In this document: positions 41,595-51,448 of the stretch, piece after piece
Layout: every line of letters begins with the position of its first letter
How positions within the stretch are numbered: position 1 is the stretch's first letter
DNA from: Epithemia pelagica
Lineage: Eukaryota; Bacillariophyta; Bacillariophyceae; Surirellales; Surirellaceae
Reading direction: 5' to 3'
NCBI GenBank assembly: GCA_946965045.2
Contig: OX337233.1
Coordinates: 1 to 64,000, forward strand
DNA: 64,000 nt
Made by a program: the position numbers and the translations under genes
The notes under the pieces: generated by a model
Database searches by the model: none
Told to the model about the DNA's origin: nothing
Seen by the model: the letters and a program-made list of their open reading frames with translations, nothing else

Positions 41595-42352
41595 TGTTAG
41601 GATTCTCACCGAAAACTAGGTGGTGAAACCTACAACTCATCGAATGATGCTAGTATTTTATGGCATCCGATGACATTTTCCTAAAAGTGAGAAAAGAATG
41701 TCGGCATGCTCGCGAAACTATAAATTTGGCCACGGCATGCTCGCAGTGCACGCGTTATCGGCGACCGCTCGGATATTAACTATGGCCCAACACGTGCGCG
41801 CCCAAAACTATCAAGTGCGCGCCTCTACTATCCGAGTACGCGCATCCACGATTCGACCTAACGGTCTATGTAATCAAAGCACGAATCACGATCACGCGAG
41901 ACCATAACTCTGTTCCCACAAATCCAAGAATGCAAACAGCAACGCGCCCAGGACAAGACTTATACCACGACAAAGCAAGAGCTGTTGCATCCCATACATG
42001 TTATCCATCACCCTATACATTCAATACACACCAATGCCGGTCTACTCCAACCAGTGAGGACCTATCACACCAGATCCATGGCCGTATACAAGAGCCAGGA
42101 CTTCGGCACCATCAACCACCTTAGTTAGTAATCGTCTCACAATCATTAATATCACCATTTTAACACTCATCTTAAGACTAACCTCTTATCAGTGGACCGA
42201 CTGCCCCCACCCACGGCGGACTTCGACTTGCAACTCTTCTCTGACCCGTGGAGGATTGTTGTATCGGTTGGTGATTCGATTGTCGGCTCAGCGAGCCTTT
42301 TACCTATCCTACCTATCTGTCTAACCCCTGTTGAATCGAGAGAAGTTTATCA
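41595..42352 (+). repeat. Copia3 5' LTR
   Basis: 758 bp with TG...CA ends. It contains a TATAAAT at about 41718 and a GC-rich tandem repeat of about 21 bp (units with GTGCGCGCC and TACTATCCG, 41796-41856), likely part of the U3 promoter. Confidence 0.96.
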
Positions 42353-42369
42353 GATTAACAGTCTCATCG
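42353..42369 (+). promoter_or_regulatory. Copia3 primer-binding site, tRNA-Asn anticodon-arm type
   Basis: GATTAACAGTCTCATCG directly follows the LTR. Its complement contains GAGACTGTTAATC, which reads as an anticodon stem-loop with loop CUGUUAA (GUU, asparagine). This suggests an internally cleaved tRNA-Asn primer. It was inferred by eye, with no tRNA from this genome to compare. Confidence 0.5.
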
Positions 42370-42390
42370 TTTATTTCCGAGAAGCTTTCG

Positions 42391-43146
42391 ATGTCTCACG
42401 ACGATTCCAACCTCTCTATTCGACACATCTTTCATTCCTTCCAACAAAGCGGGGAGGAACTCCATCCACCCGTGGCCCATCCGGGCGAGCCCTTGGTTGA
42501 AACTCCGAAACAGACCCCGACTCAGGCCAGTGCTCCGAATCCCTTCCAGACCCCGGACCAAGTGGTCCAGCCTCCTTCGATCCCGACTCAACCTTCGACT
42601 CCGCCTCGCCGTTTGAACCCTACTCGCACCCGACGTACGAGCCGTCTTCTTACTGCGCATATCCGACACTTCCGCGAGCCGACTGAGTCGACTACCGACC
42701 CCGACGTGATCCGTTCCACAACCGAACGCGAGATCGATTTCCAGTCCGTCCAACCCGTGACTGACCTTGAGGACATCCAACGACTTCTCGACCTCTTGAA
42801 CCAGTGCTCGAGACGCCGTTTCATTGTCCAAGCCCTGTTGGGCAACCCTGTGGAACCCATCCGTATTCGATTCATCTCCTTTGAACGTCCAACCAACTAC
42901 TTCCACACCATCTGGATCGTCAACTCAACGACGAATCCGCTACCTACCCCGACTACTCGTCTCGACGAGTACGTCTCCTTTGTTCACGAGATCCATCTCT
43001 GCCAGGATTTCCGTGCGACTATCTACCCTCTCTTCACTCAACACGTGAACCACTTGTTGGAAGACGACGACGTTGAAGAACTAGCCACTACAGTGACCGA
43101 TTCCGCATCTCGTCTTCAGTACCGAGCCGAAAGTGACCAAGAATAA
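42391..43146 (+). CDS. Copia3 ORF1, 251-aa protein of unknown function
   Basis: Not recognised. ATG at 42391, only 38 bp after the LTR, and stop at 43144. Residues 1-85 are rich in Pro, Thr and Gln with a basic end (RRLNPTRTRRTSRLL). Residues about 100-240 look folded, with DLEDIQRLLDLLNQCSRRRFIVQALL, IRIRFISFERP and TIWIVN, followed by an acidic stretch and a C terminus of short helices. There is no zinc knuckle. It precedes the gag-pol frame by 314 bp. A typical Ty1/copia has no separate gene here, so this is either a lineage-specific accessory protein or a detached Gag-like piece. Confidence 0.75.
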   Translation: MSHDDSNLSIRHIFHSFQQSGEELHPPVAHPGEPLVETPKQTPTQASAPNPFQTPDQVVQPPSIPTQPSTPPRRLNPTRTRRTSRLLTAHIRHFREPTESTTDPDVIRSTTEREIDFQSVQPVTDLEDIQRLLDLLNQCSRRRFIVQALLGNPVEPIRIRFISFERPTNYFHTIWIVNSTTNPLPTPTTRLDEYVSFVHEIHLCQDFRATIYPLFTQHVNHLLEDDDVEELATTVTDSASRLQYRAESDQE

Positions 43147-43460
43147 GTAATTTTACGTAGTTTCTACACCAAACCAGACACAAGACCGAGTTCCGCACAT
43201 CCGGGTACCCTTGGTCGCACAACACGCCACACATTCCCGTCAAATCGCGAAAATTCGGCGAAAATTTGTTGAAACTCGGCGAAATTTTGTCGGAATCAAC
43301 GGAAATTTCCAGGAGTCGCACATCACAACACACATCCGGGTATCGCATACGTGGTACATACGTGGCACACGTGGTACATCCGGGTTCACACCACATCACA
43401 CATTAAATAAACCACATCACACCGCACATTAAATAAACATCGAACCAACCAAATAACATC
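43147..43460 (+). other. Copia3 spacer between ORF1 and gag-pol
   Basis: 314 bp with repeated CACATCCGGGT (about 43197, 43330 and 43375) and repeated CGGCGAAA(A)TTT motifs. No ORF. It may hold an internal promoter or translation signal for gag-pol. Confidence 0.5.
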
Positions 43461-46400
43461 ATGGAAGCGACACCTCCCAAGACACCGTTTACTCCTCCTG
43501 AGGACAAGTCAAGTCATATAACCAACCAAGATCTCTTCGACCATATAACTAAAGGCATCTTTGGTTGTAATGATGAACGAGCCCAATCACTTCAAAAGTG
43601 GATGCGACATCATGGTTTTGAACATATCCTTCATGTCCTCGACCATGTTGCAACTGACCCCGAGGAGACACTCAAGGATCTCATGCAATACAAGGTTGGG
43701 AAACAAGTCAACGACCTACAGACAAGTACAAGATTACAACTCAAACTAATGGCATATTGGTTACTACAACAACGGCAACTCCAACATGGAAAACTACCCC
43801 GTGCTACATTGATGAACCTCACGAGGGACCAATATGACGATTGGAGGATCAACACCGACTTTACCAAGTCTGGTATGAACCAAGACCCAGTTTCTCCTCT
43901 GAAATCACCTGCACACTCCGTATCATCCCGATCTCCCACTACATCCTCTACAACATCTCAATCCATGTTAGATCTCTCTGCTTTCAAGAAAGGAACCAAA
44001 AGAGATGCAACAGCATTTGAATCATTCAAAGACGAACGATACTTTGATTCGTTTTGGCGTGTATTCAAATCAACTGCGAAAGCACAAGGATTGTCGAATG
44101 TTCTTGATTTCGATTACAAGGTACCCAAGGATGACGAATGCGCAGAGTTACTTTTCCGAGAACAACAAGTCTTTGTCTATTCTGTACTTGTACGTATTAT
44201 CCAAACCGACCAAGGAAGAGCATATGTTCGAGAACATGAACATGATGAAGATGCAAGAGCCGTCTTGAAGAAACTCCATGTTCTACACACTGAATCTGAT
44301 CTAGCTAAGCGAGAAGTGTTACGCCTAACAAGCTACATTTCGAATCTTCGACTGGATGACTCTTGGCGTGGTACAACTCGTCAGTTTCTCCTACATTTTC
44401 AAGAACAGCTACGACTTCTGGATAACCTTGTACCACTGTCGGATCGTATCCATGACCATACAAGGATGACCTTCCTTATGCAAGCTGTTGAAAAGGTACC
44501 TGATTTAAGACGAGTCAAGATCTTGGATAACGTTGTCAACACGAAATCTGGAGCCAAGTCTCTCTGTTATCAATCATATTTCCGCCTGCTTCTTGATGCT
44601 GCTTTTGACCATGACCAAGCTACCCGAACCTCTACGTCTAACCGCCGTCGTCATGTAAAGCAACATGAATTTCAGTTGGATGAACCTTTTGAACCAGTGG
44701 AGCCCCCTGACTACCAGATCAACAACACGAATATCCAATCCGAAAAGTCCCCAACTTTGTCGAAAATCAGCCTTCCAAGAGATGTATGGTTTAAACTCTC
44801 TGAAGAGGATTGGCAAATCATTGTCGACTTCAATAAATCCGCCCAAGATTCCCCGACAACCCCACGCAAGGTCCAAACACATTCTCTTGACATTGATCCT
44901 GAACCGGACCCTGATCCTGATGCCAACAACATTGGTGATACCCATCAAGATGCACCAGAACAAGATCCATTCGATACATCCTCTGATCCGGTTACCCAGT
45001 TCGTACACCAGGCTATTGCATCGACAGATATCAATCATCCAGCATCTGACCTCAGCAACATCTTGTCAACTTCTACGACAAAGTCAAGTCCTAAAGTCAA
45101 GTTCAAGTCTTCTGCTGATCACAAGCAAAAGGTTCATATGTCACGATATCTATTCTCCCGCAAATCCACCTTTTCTGGTAATCAACTCATCGATCGAGGT
45201 GCCAATGGAGGCCTTGCAGGATCTGACATGCGTATCCTTGCCAAAACCGGACGTCATATTACCATCGTAGGTATTGACAATCATGAATTGACTGGCCTTC
45301 CAGTTGTTACCTGTGCTGCCAAGTTTGATACAAGTGATGGACCCATTATTGGTATCTTCAATGAGTATGCCCACTATGGAAAGGGTTTATCTATCCATGC
45401 CCCAGCGCAATTTGAACATTTCGGCCTATCTGTCGACGAACGATCCGTCAAGGTTGATGGCAAACAACGCATTACTACCCTTGATGGACGCGCATTGCCC
45501 TTACGAATCAAGGATGGCCTTGCATACATTCAATCTCTGGGAATCCCTTCTGATGACGATATGGATAAATATCCGCATATTGTGTTCACTTCACCCCATA
45601 TCTGGGATCCTTCTGTACTTGACCATACCCATCCAGACCCCCATCAAGACCCTGCACCGAACTGGACATCTGTGGAGACTGATGGTAGTATGGAAACGTA
45701 CCCCTATGACCAATATGGGGAGTATACCGATCGCTTTGTATGCACTTTGAATCTCCTCCTTGATCTCCCATATGATCATGGCCCCGATACACCTTCCTTC
45801 TTTTCCATCTATGCTGATCAAGATGGCAACGACCCCACACTTCATGCGTCTGTCCACAAACTCTACAAGGAACAATACGACTGGAAGAAATTTCGCCCTT
45901 TCTTTGGGTGGCAATCGGAAGACGTAATCGCCGATACGTTCAAGCATACAACTCGTCATGGACACATTTCCTTTGACCAGGATACCTTGAAGAAACACTT
46001 TAAGCCCCGGAATCCTATCCTTAACCTCCCACGACGGCATGAACCCGTTGCCACTGACTCCATCTTCTCCGACACCCCGGCTGTTAACCATGGTGGCAAG
46101 ATTGCTCAGATTTTTGTTGGTCGTGATACTTTGGTTACTGACATTTATGGTATCAAGTCTACCAAGCAATTCGTCAATACCCTCCAGGATAACATTCGTA
46201 CACGTGGTGTCATGGAGACTTTGATCAGTGATGGTGGTTCGTCACTTATTTCCCACAAGGTCAAGGATATTCTTCGCACCCTTCTGATTGGTGAATACCG
46301 TTCCGAGCCCTATCATCAACACCAGAACAAAGCTGAGAACCGCTACCAGACCGTTAAGCGTATGACCAATGCTATCATGAATGCCTCCGGTTGCCCTGCT

Positions 46401-49142
46401 TCTGCATGGTTACTTTGTTTAGAATATGTGTGTGACCTCCTCAATCACACTTCCTCTCCCACCCACTCTGGCCGCACCCCTCTTGAGGCTCTTACCGGTA
46501 CCCCACCCGACATTACCCATCTCCTTTTCTTTCCTTTCTGGGATGAGGTCTACTATCGTGTCGACCCTTCTGAACCTACCTCCGGTTCTTACCCTTCGTC
46601 TCCCGACGAGAAGATTGGCCACTGGGTTGGTTTTGCCCACAATGTTGGTGATGCGTTTACTTGGAAGATCCTCACTGCCGACAACGTCATCATCTACCGT
46701 TCCGCTGTCCGTCGCGTTGCCTCCACTACCCCCAACCTTCGTGTGGATATCTCTTCAGGGGAGGAGTCGCCGCATAAACCCACTGACAAGCAAGGTGACA
46801 CTGTCTTTATTCGCAGCAGAAGTGAAGACCCATCCACACCTATGCCAACAATTGACTACGACGATTTAGTTGGACGCACATTCCTTTGTGACACTGAAGA
46901 GAATGGGGAGCGCCACCGAGCACGAGTAATCAAACGAGTTGTCGACCTGGAACAAGATGCAACCAAACAAGAAGATCGACTCAAATATATCTTTCGCAAG
47001 TCTAACTCCAATGTTGATGAGATGATCTCCTACAACCAGCTCATGGAATACATTGAAAGGGATAATCAAGCCCAAACGACAGGGGATAGTCTCTTCCGAT
47101 TCAGAGACGTTATTGCACACCAAGGACCTTTGAACTCAAGCGACCCAGACTATAAAGGGAGTAAATATAATGTCCTTGTTGATTGGGAGACTGGGGAGAC
47201 GACATACGAACCTCTATCTCTTATTGCAAATGATGACCCCATCACAGTCGCCATCTATGCCAAGAAAAATGGTTTGCTGGATCTACCTGGATGGAAACAT
47301 CTCAAGCGATACGTCAAGACAAGCAAAAGACTCATTCGAGCAGCTAAACAATCCAGGATCAAACAAGTTCGTCGCTCTATCAAGTACAAGTTTGGTTTCC
47401 AAGTACCTTGCACCTATGAAGAAGCAGTGGAACTAGACAAGCAATTTGGGAACACGAAATGGCAAGACGCAACAGAATTGGAACTCTCACAGATCCAATC
47501 GTATAACACTTTCAAGGACCATGGAAAAGCCAAGTTCATTAATGGGAAATTGGCCAATGCACCAGAAGGATATCATAAGATAAGAGTACATCTGGTCTTT
47601 GATGTCAAGCATGACGGAAGGCACAAAGCACGACTTGTCGCAGATGGACATCTCACCAAGGAACCCGTTGAGACCATCTATTCAGGGGTTGTCTCCATTC
47701 GCAACCTTCGCATTGCCATATTTCTTGGAACCATGAACGACATGGAAATATGGGGAGCAGATATTGGGAACGCATACCTAGAAGCATTGACAGGAGAGAA
47801 GATTTTCATCATTGCAGGACCAGAGTTCAAGGAGTTAGAAGGACATATCTTGATCATCTACAAGGCATTATATGGTCTCAAATCCTCAGGTGCTCGCTGG
47901 CATGACAAACTGTTTGATGTTCTCATTGATATGGGATTTTCTCCAAGCAAGGCTGACCCTGATATCTGGATGAAGAAGGCTCCTGGAGAAGACTGTTATG
48001 AATATATCGCTGTATATGTTGATGACTTAGCTATCGTTGCCATGGACCCTGAAGCTGTCTGCAAGATCTTTACAGACAAATACAACTTCAAACTCAAAGG
48101 AGTCGGACCTATCGAGTATCATTGGGGGTGTCGTTATACCACAGATCCAGACGGTACACTTGTGTCTGACCCACGAAGGTACATCGAGAAGATGATGGAT
48201 AACTATGAGCGATTGTTCAATGAGAAACCCAAGAAAGCAAAGCCGCCAGTCATTGCTAACGATCATCCTGAACTCGATGACTCTGAGCTCTTAGATGAAG
48301 AGGGGACCCAGCATTTCCAGACTCTTATTGGACAACTGCAATGGCTAATTACCATTGGCCGTTTTGATGTCTTTCCTGCTACCATGACTCTATCAAGGTT
48401 CAGAGCTGCTCCAAGGATTGGTCATTTGAAGCGAGCTAAACGCATCTATGGATACCTCATGTCATTTCCTGATGGGTCTATCAGATTCCGCACTGGGGAG
48501 CCAGATTTATCAGCTTTACCTATCCAAGAATACGATTGGAGTCGTACCGTATACATGGACGCCAAGGAACGTATCCCTGAGGACTGTCCAACCCCACTTG
48601 GGCGTTTTGTGACAACTATACATTATGTCGACGCAAATCTCATGCATGATATGGTTACTGGGAAAGCAGTTACAGCCATCCTGCATTTTGTAAATGGTAC
48701 ACCCGTGGACTGGTACAGTAAGCGACAAGCCACAGTGGAAACAGCCACGTATGGATCTGAATTTGTTGCCGCAAGGACTGCAGTTGATCAGATCACGGAG
48801 CTACGCCTTACACTCCGATACTTGGGAGTCCCTCTGCGAGAGAAGAGTTACATGTTTGGAGATAACCGCTCTGTTGTTATCAATAGCACCACACCACACT
48901 CAATCATCTCCAAGAGGCACCATCTCCTATCCTATCACCGAGTCCGTGAAGCCATCGCTGCAAAGTACGTCGCATTCTACTGGAAAGATGGAAAGACAAA
49001 CCCAGCTGATATCCTCAGCAAACATTGGGAATTCGCCGCAGTTTGGCCCATGCTCAGATCTTTGTTATTCTGGAGAGGAAAAATCCAGGAAAGTGATGAG
49101 GGAATTGACAATCCTCATTCGACGAATTGTGGGGAGTGTTAG
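43461..49142 (+). CDS. gag-pol: Copia3 Gag-Pol polyprotein, single frame
   Basis: 1893 residues from the ATG at 43461. Residues 1 to about 410 are Gag-like and helical, without a CCHC knuckle. A protease-like region has DRGANGG near 576 in place of DTGA or DSGA. Integrase shows D (GRDT, ~888), D (ISDGGSS, ~922) and E (AENRYQ, ~958). Reverse transcriptase carries YVDD near 1519 with KALYGLKSSGARWH before it. RNase H shows YVDAN, GSEF and GDNRS, and NPADILSK near the end. The stop codon lies in the first six bases of the 3' LTR, and the preceding codons overlap the GTGGGGAG polypurine tract. No break is seen; probably functional. Confidence 0.92.
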   Translation: MEATPPKTPFTPPEDKSSHITNQDLFDHITKGIFGCNDERAQSLQKWMRHHGFEHILHVLDHVATDPEETLKDLMQYKVGKQVNDLQTSTRLQLKLMAYWLLQQRQLQHGKLPRATLMNLTRDQYDDWRINTDFTKSGMNQDPVSPLKSPAHSVSSRSPTTSSTTSQSMLDLSAFKKGTKRDATAFESFKDERYFDSFWRVFKSTAKAQGLSNVLDFDYKVPKDDECAELLFREQQVFVYSVLVRIIQTDQGRAYVREHEHDEDARAVLKKLHVLHTESDLAKREVLRLTSYISNLRLDDSWRGTTRQFLLHFQEQLRLLDNLVPLSDRIHDHTRMTFLMQAVEKVPDLRRVKILDNVVNTKSGAKSLCYQSYFRLLLDAAFDHDQATRTSTSNRRRHVKQHEFQLDEPFEPVEPPDYQINNTNIQSEKSPTLSKISLPRDVWFKLSEEDWQIIVDFNKSAQDSPTTPRKVQTHSLDIDPEPDPDPDANNIGDTHQDAPEQDPFDTSSDPVTQFVHQAIASTDINHPASDLSNILSTSTTKSSPKVKFKSSADHKQKVHMSRYLFSRKSTFSGNQLIDRGANGGLAGSDMRILAKTGRHITIVGIDNHELTGLPVVTCAAKFDTSDGPIIGIFNEYAHYGKGLSIHAPAQFEHFGLSVDERSVKVDGKQRITTLDGRALPLRIKDGLAYIQSLGIPSDDDMDKYPHIVFTSPHIWDPSVLDHTHPDPHQDPAPNWTSVETDGSMETYPYDQYGEYTDRFVCTLNLLLDLPYDHGPDTPSFFSIYADQDGNDPTLHASVHKLYKEQYDWKKFRPFFGWQSEDVIADTFKHTTRHGHISFDQDTLKKHFKPRNPILNLPRRHEPVATDSIFSDTPAVNHGGKIAQIFVGRDTLVTDIYGIKSTKQFVNTLQDNIRTRGVMETLISDGGSSLISHKVKDILRTLLIGEYRSEPYHQHQNKAENRYQTVKRMTNAIMNASGCPASAWLLCLEYVCDLLNHTSSPTHSGRTPLEALTGTPPDITHLLFFPFWDEVYYRVDPSEPTSGSYPSSPDEKIGHWVGFAHNVGDAFTWKILTADNVIIYRSAVRRVASTTPNLRVDISSGEESPHKPTDKQGDTVFIRSRSEDPSTPMPTIDYDDLVGRTFLCDTEENGERHRARVIKRVVDLEQDATKQEDRLKYIFRKSNSNVDEMISYNQLMEYIERDNQAQTTGDSLFRFRDVIAHQGPLNSSDPDYKGSKYNVLVDWETGETTYEPLSLIANDDPITVAIYAKKNGLLDLPGWKHLKRYVKTSKRLIRAAKQSRIKQVRRSIKYKFGFQVPCTYEEAVELDKQFGNTKWQDATELELSQIQSYNTFKDHGKAKFINGKLANAPEGYHKIRVHLVFDVKHDGRHKARLVADGHLTKEPVETIYSGVVSIRNLRIAIFLGTMNDMEIWGADIGNAYLEALTGEKIFIIAGPEFKELEGHILIIYKALYGLKSSGARWHDKLFDVLIDMGFSPSKADPDIWMKKAPGEDCYEYIAVYVDDLAIVAMDPEAVCKIFTDKYNFKLKGVGPIEYHWGCRYTTDPDGTLVSDPRRYIEKMMDNYERLFNEKPKKAKPPVIANDHPELDDSELLDEEGTQHFQTLIGQLQWLITIGRFDVFPATMTLSRFRAAPRIGHLKRAKRIYGYLMSFPDGSIRFRTGEPDLSALPIQEYDWSRTVYMDAKERIPEDCPTPLGRFVTTIHYVDANLMHDMVTGKAVTAILHFVNGTPVDWYSKRQATVETATYGSEFVAARTAVDQITELRLTLRYLGVPLREKSYMFGDNRSVVINSTTPHSIISKRHHLLSYHRVREAIAAKYVAFYWKDGKTNPADILSKHWEFAAVWPMLRSLLFWRGKIQESDEGIDNPHSTNCGEC

Positions 49143-49894
49143 GATTCTCACCGAAAACTAGGTGGTGAAACCTACAACTCATCGAATGATGCTAGTATTT
49201 TATGGCATCCGATGACATTTTCCTAAAAGTGAGAAAAGAATGTCGGCATGCTCGCGAAACTATAAATTTGGCCACGGCATGCTCGCAGTGCACGCGTTAT
49301 CGGCGACCGCTCGGATATTAACTATGGCCCAACACGTGCGCGCCCAAAACTATCAAGTGCGCGCCTCTACTATCCGAGTACGCGCATCCACGATTCGACC
49401 TAACGGTCTATGTAATCAAAGCACGAATCACGATCACGCGAGACCATAACTCTGTTCCCACAAATCCAAGAATGCAAACAGCAACGCGCCCAGGACAAGA
49501 CTTATACCACGACAAAGCAAGAGCTGTTGCATCCCATACATGTTATCCATCACCCTATACATTCAATACACACCAATGCCGGTCTACTCCAACCAGTGAG
49601 GACCTATCACACCAGATCCATGGCCGTATACAAGAGCCAGGACTTCGGCACCATCAACCACCTTAGTTAGTAATCGTCTCACAATCATTAATATCACCAT
49701 TTTAACACTCATCTTAAGACTAACCTCTTATCAGTGGACCGACTGCCCCCACCCACGGCGGACTTCGACTTGCAACTCTTCTCTGACCCGTGGAGGATTG
49801 TTGTATCGGTTGGTGATTCGATTGTCGGCTCAGCGAGCCTTTTACCTATCCTACCTATCTGTCTAACCCCTGTTGAATCGAGAGAAGTTTATCA
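49137..49894 (+). repeat. Copia3 3' LTR
   Basis: 758 bp, identical to the 5' LTR as far as I can read. It is preceded by GTGGGGAG, the polypurine tract. Confidence 0.96.
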
Positions 49895-51305
49895 CCTTGT
49901 CGCGGTGACCGGTCGAGGGATTGCGTGGTCCAGTGGATGGAGAAGGGGTGGGATTATGGCCAGGGGGGTGTTTCAGCGAATTGATGAGGGCATTCAAGCT
50001 TGCCTGGGTCATGGCACCCTTATGACCACCACTGCGATTCTGTCGAGGGGACGGAGTAGTTTTTGCGATTGCTTTGTTTGCTCCAAACGAGATAGGTGGC
50101 GCTTTGGAGTCAGGGGCATGCTGCTTGGGGCGCCACTCGCCATCCTTGACACTAACCAAATATTTTGTGTTTGCTGTTTCAATGATATCGGTATACCACA
50201 GCTTTTCTTTTCGCATTTTCAGATCAGCAGTGGTGCGATCCTGGAAGCGAACTTCAATGATGGTGTCGTTTAGATTCTTGGCCAAGTACATGAGCTCAAA
50301 CTTGGGAGTGTCTGGCCACTCGGCACGTAGTATATTGGTCATCAAGCTAGCGGTCAGGGTGTGATCATACAACCCAGCGGCGATAAGCGGTGGCGCCTTC
50401 TGCGAGAAGTCTTTGGTGAGTGCCATTATGTCTTGGCCCGGATATTTTTGAGGGTGTTCCCAGTGTTGCGGTGAGTCATGTGTTACTATTTTCACGAGCA
50501 CCATGAAAAGCTCGGGGAACGATTTGACGTCCCGTGCTTGATCCTGCACTTCCCTTTTGAATCCCTTTTCGAGACAGTCGAACAGGAAATCTCGTGCGCT
50601 TATATCATTGTTGCGATCATACTGATCGTACTGAGTCATCTGCACATCCATCAACTCCTTGACCTTGCTGGGAGTGTATTTGGGATGTTCAGTTACAATG
50701 AAGAGCATTTCGGTGGGATCAAGGGGATTACGTAAGTACGCAATTGAGTCCATGCCATGCATGACAAGGTGTTGCTCAATATCGTCCTTCAATCGACTAA
50801 AGTCTCCTTTCTTTTTGTCAAACTTGTCTTCAGGTCCTGTCACTCGGTCCTTGAACCGCTTGTCGTTGAAGGTACGTACTTGGAGTGCACGCAAGTATTC
50901 TTGTCTTGCGGTTGGGTCTAACGCAGTCCATTTTGCGTTGGGTTTCCCGTCAGTCCAGATGACAAACTCATCTCGTTTGCTCTGGAAGATGCCGCCGATC
51001 TTAGGCTTGGTCGGCTTAAACACAGTGGGTGGAGCGTCCTCCTCCTCGGTCATGCTTGTTTTTCTTGACTCACCAATCAACCCGTCGGAGTTTTGCAATC
51101 TACCGGTTTGTTGGGCGTTGTTGGTGTCCTCCTCGTTGTTTGTAATCCGCGCCCCTGGAACTCCTGTATCAGTGACAGTGGTTTCTTGCTGGGGTTGTTC
51201 GTCGGAATCAAGAGAGGATAGTAAGTCGAAACTTCCCACTCCACTGGAGGAGGTTGGGGAGTCTTGGTCGTCAGCCGTGTTGGAGCTGGAGTCAGGTAGA
51301 AGCTA
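49895..51305 (-). CDS. gag: Copia2 Gag N-terminal part, interrupted by Copia3
   Basis: An open minus-strand frame from after a TAG at about 51306 down to the Copia3 insertion. The first ATG is at 51053 (MTEEEDAPPTVFKPTKPK). Upstream codons are open but lack ATG, and TATTTAG at about 51306 could be an intron acceptor, so the real start may lie in an upstream exon. Sequence such as FVIWTDGKPNAKWTALDP, EQHLVMHGMDSIAYLRNP and DARDFLFDCLEKGF-like blocks is a helical Gag core. After residue ~390 it becomes basic and Pro/Ser-rich. If Copia3 is left out, the frame continues without a stop into 41557-34310, giving one Gag-Pol of at least 2.8 thousand residues. Confidence 0.75.
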
Positions 51306-51448
51306 AATAGCTTCAGCGCGCAAAGCGGTCGGGTAGACGCAATAATCCACCAGAGCTAGTAGAAGGGACAAGCTCGATGTCTTGTCCTTGGGATCGATCG
51401 ACAGATAAAAGCGTAGGGTTTGTCAGCCTCTGTTTGGGCTCAATAACC

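Larger units (their letters stand above)
41595..49894 (+). mobile_element. Copia3: complete 8.3-kb LTR retrotransposon with an extra ORF
   Basis: The 758-bp LTRs (41595-42352 and 49137-49894) start TGTTAG, end ATCA and appear identical, with flanking duplication CCTTG (41590-41594 and 49895-49899). All frames are open. Identical LTRs mean the insertion is younger than Copia2, whose LTRs differ. It carries a 251-codon ORF and then a single gag-pol frame. The order within pol (integrase before RT) is Ty1/copia type. Confidence 0.96.

Noticed and set aside
41698-42124. Two short ORFs in the Copia3 LTR, repeated in the other LTR
   Set aside because: They are identical because the LTRs are identical, and they cover U3/R sequence and tandem repeats.
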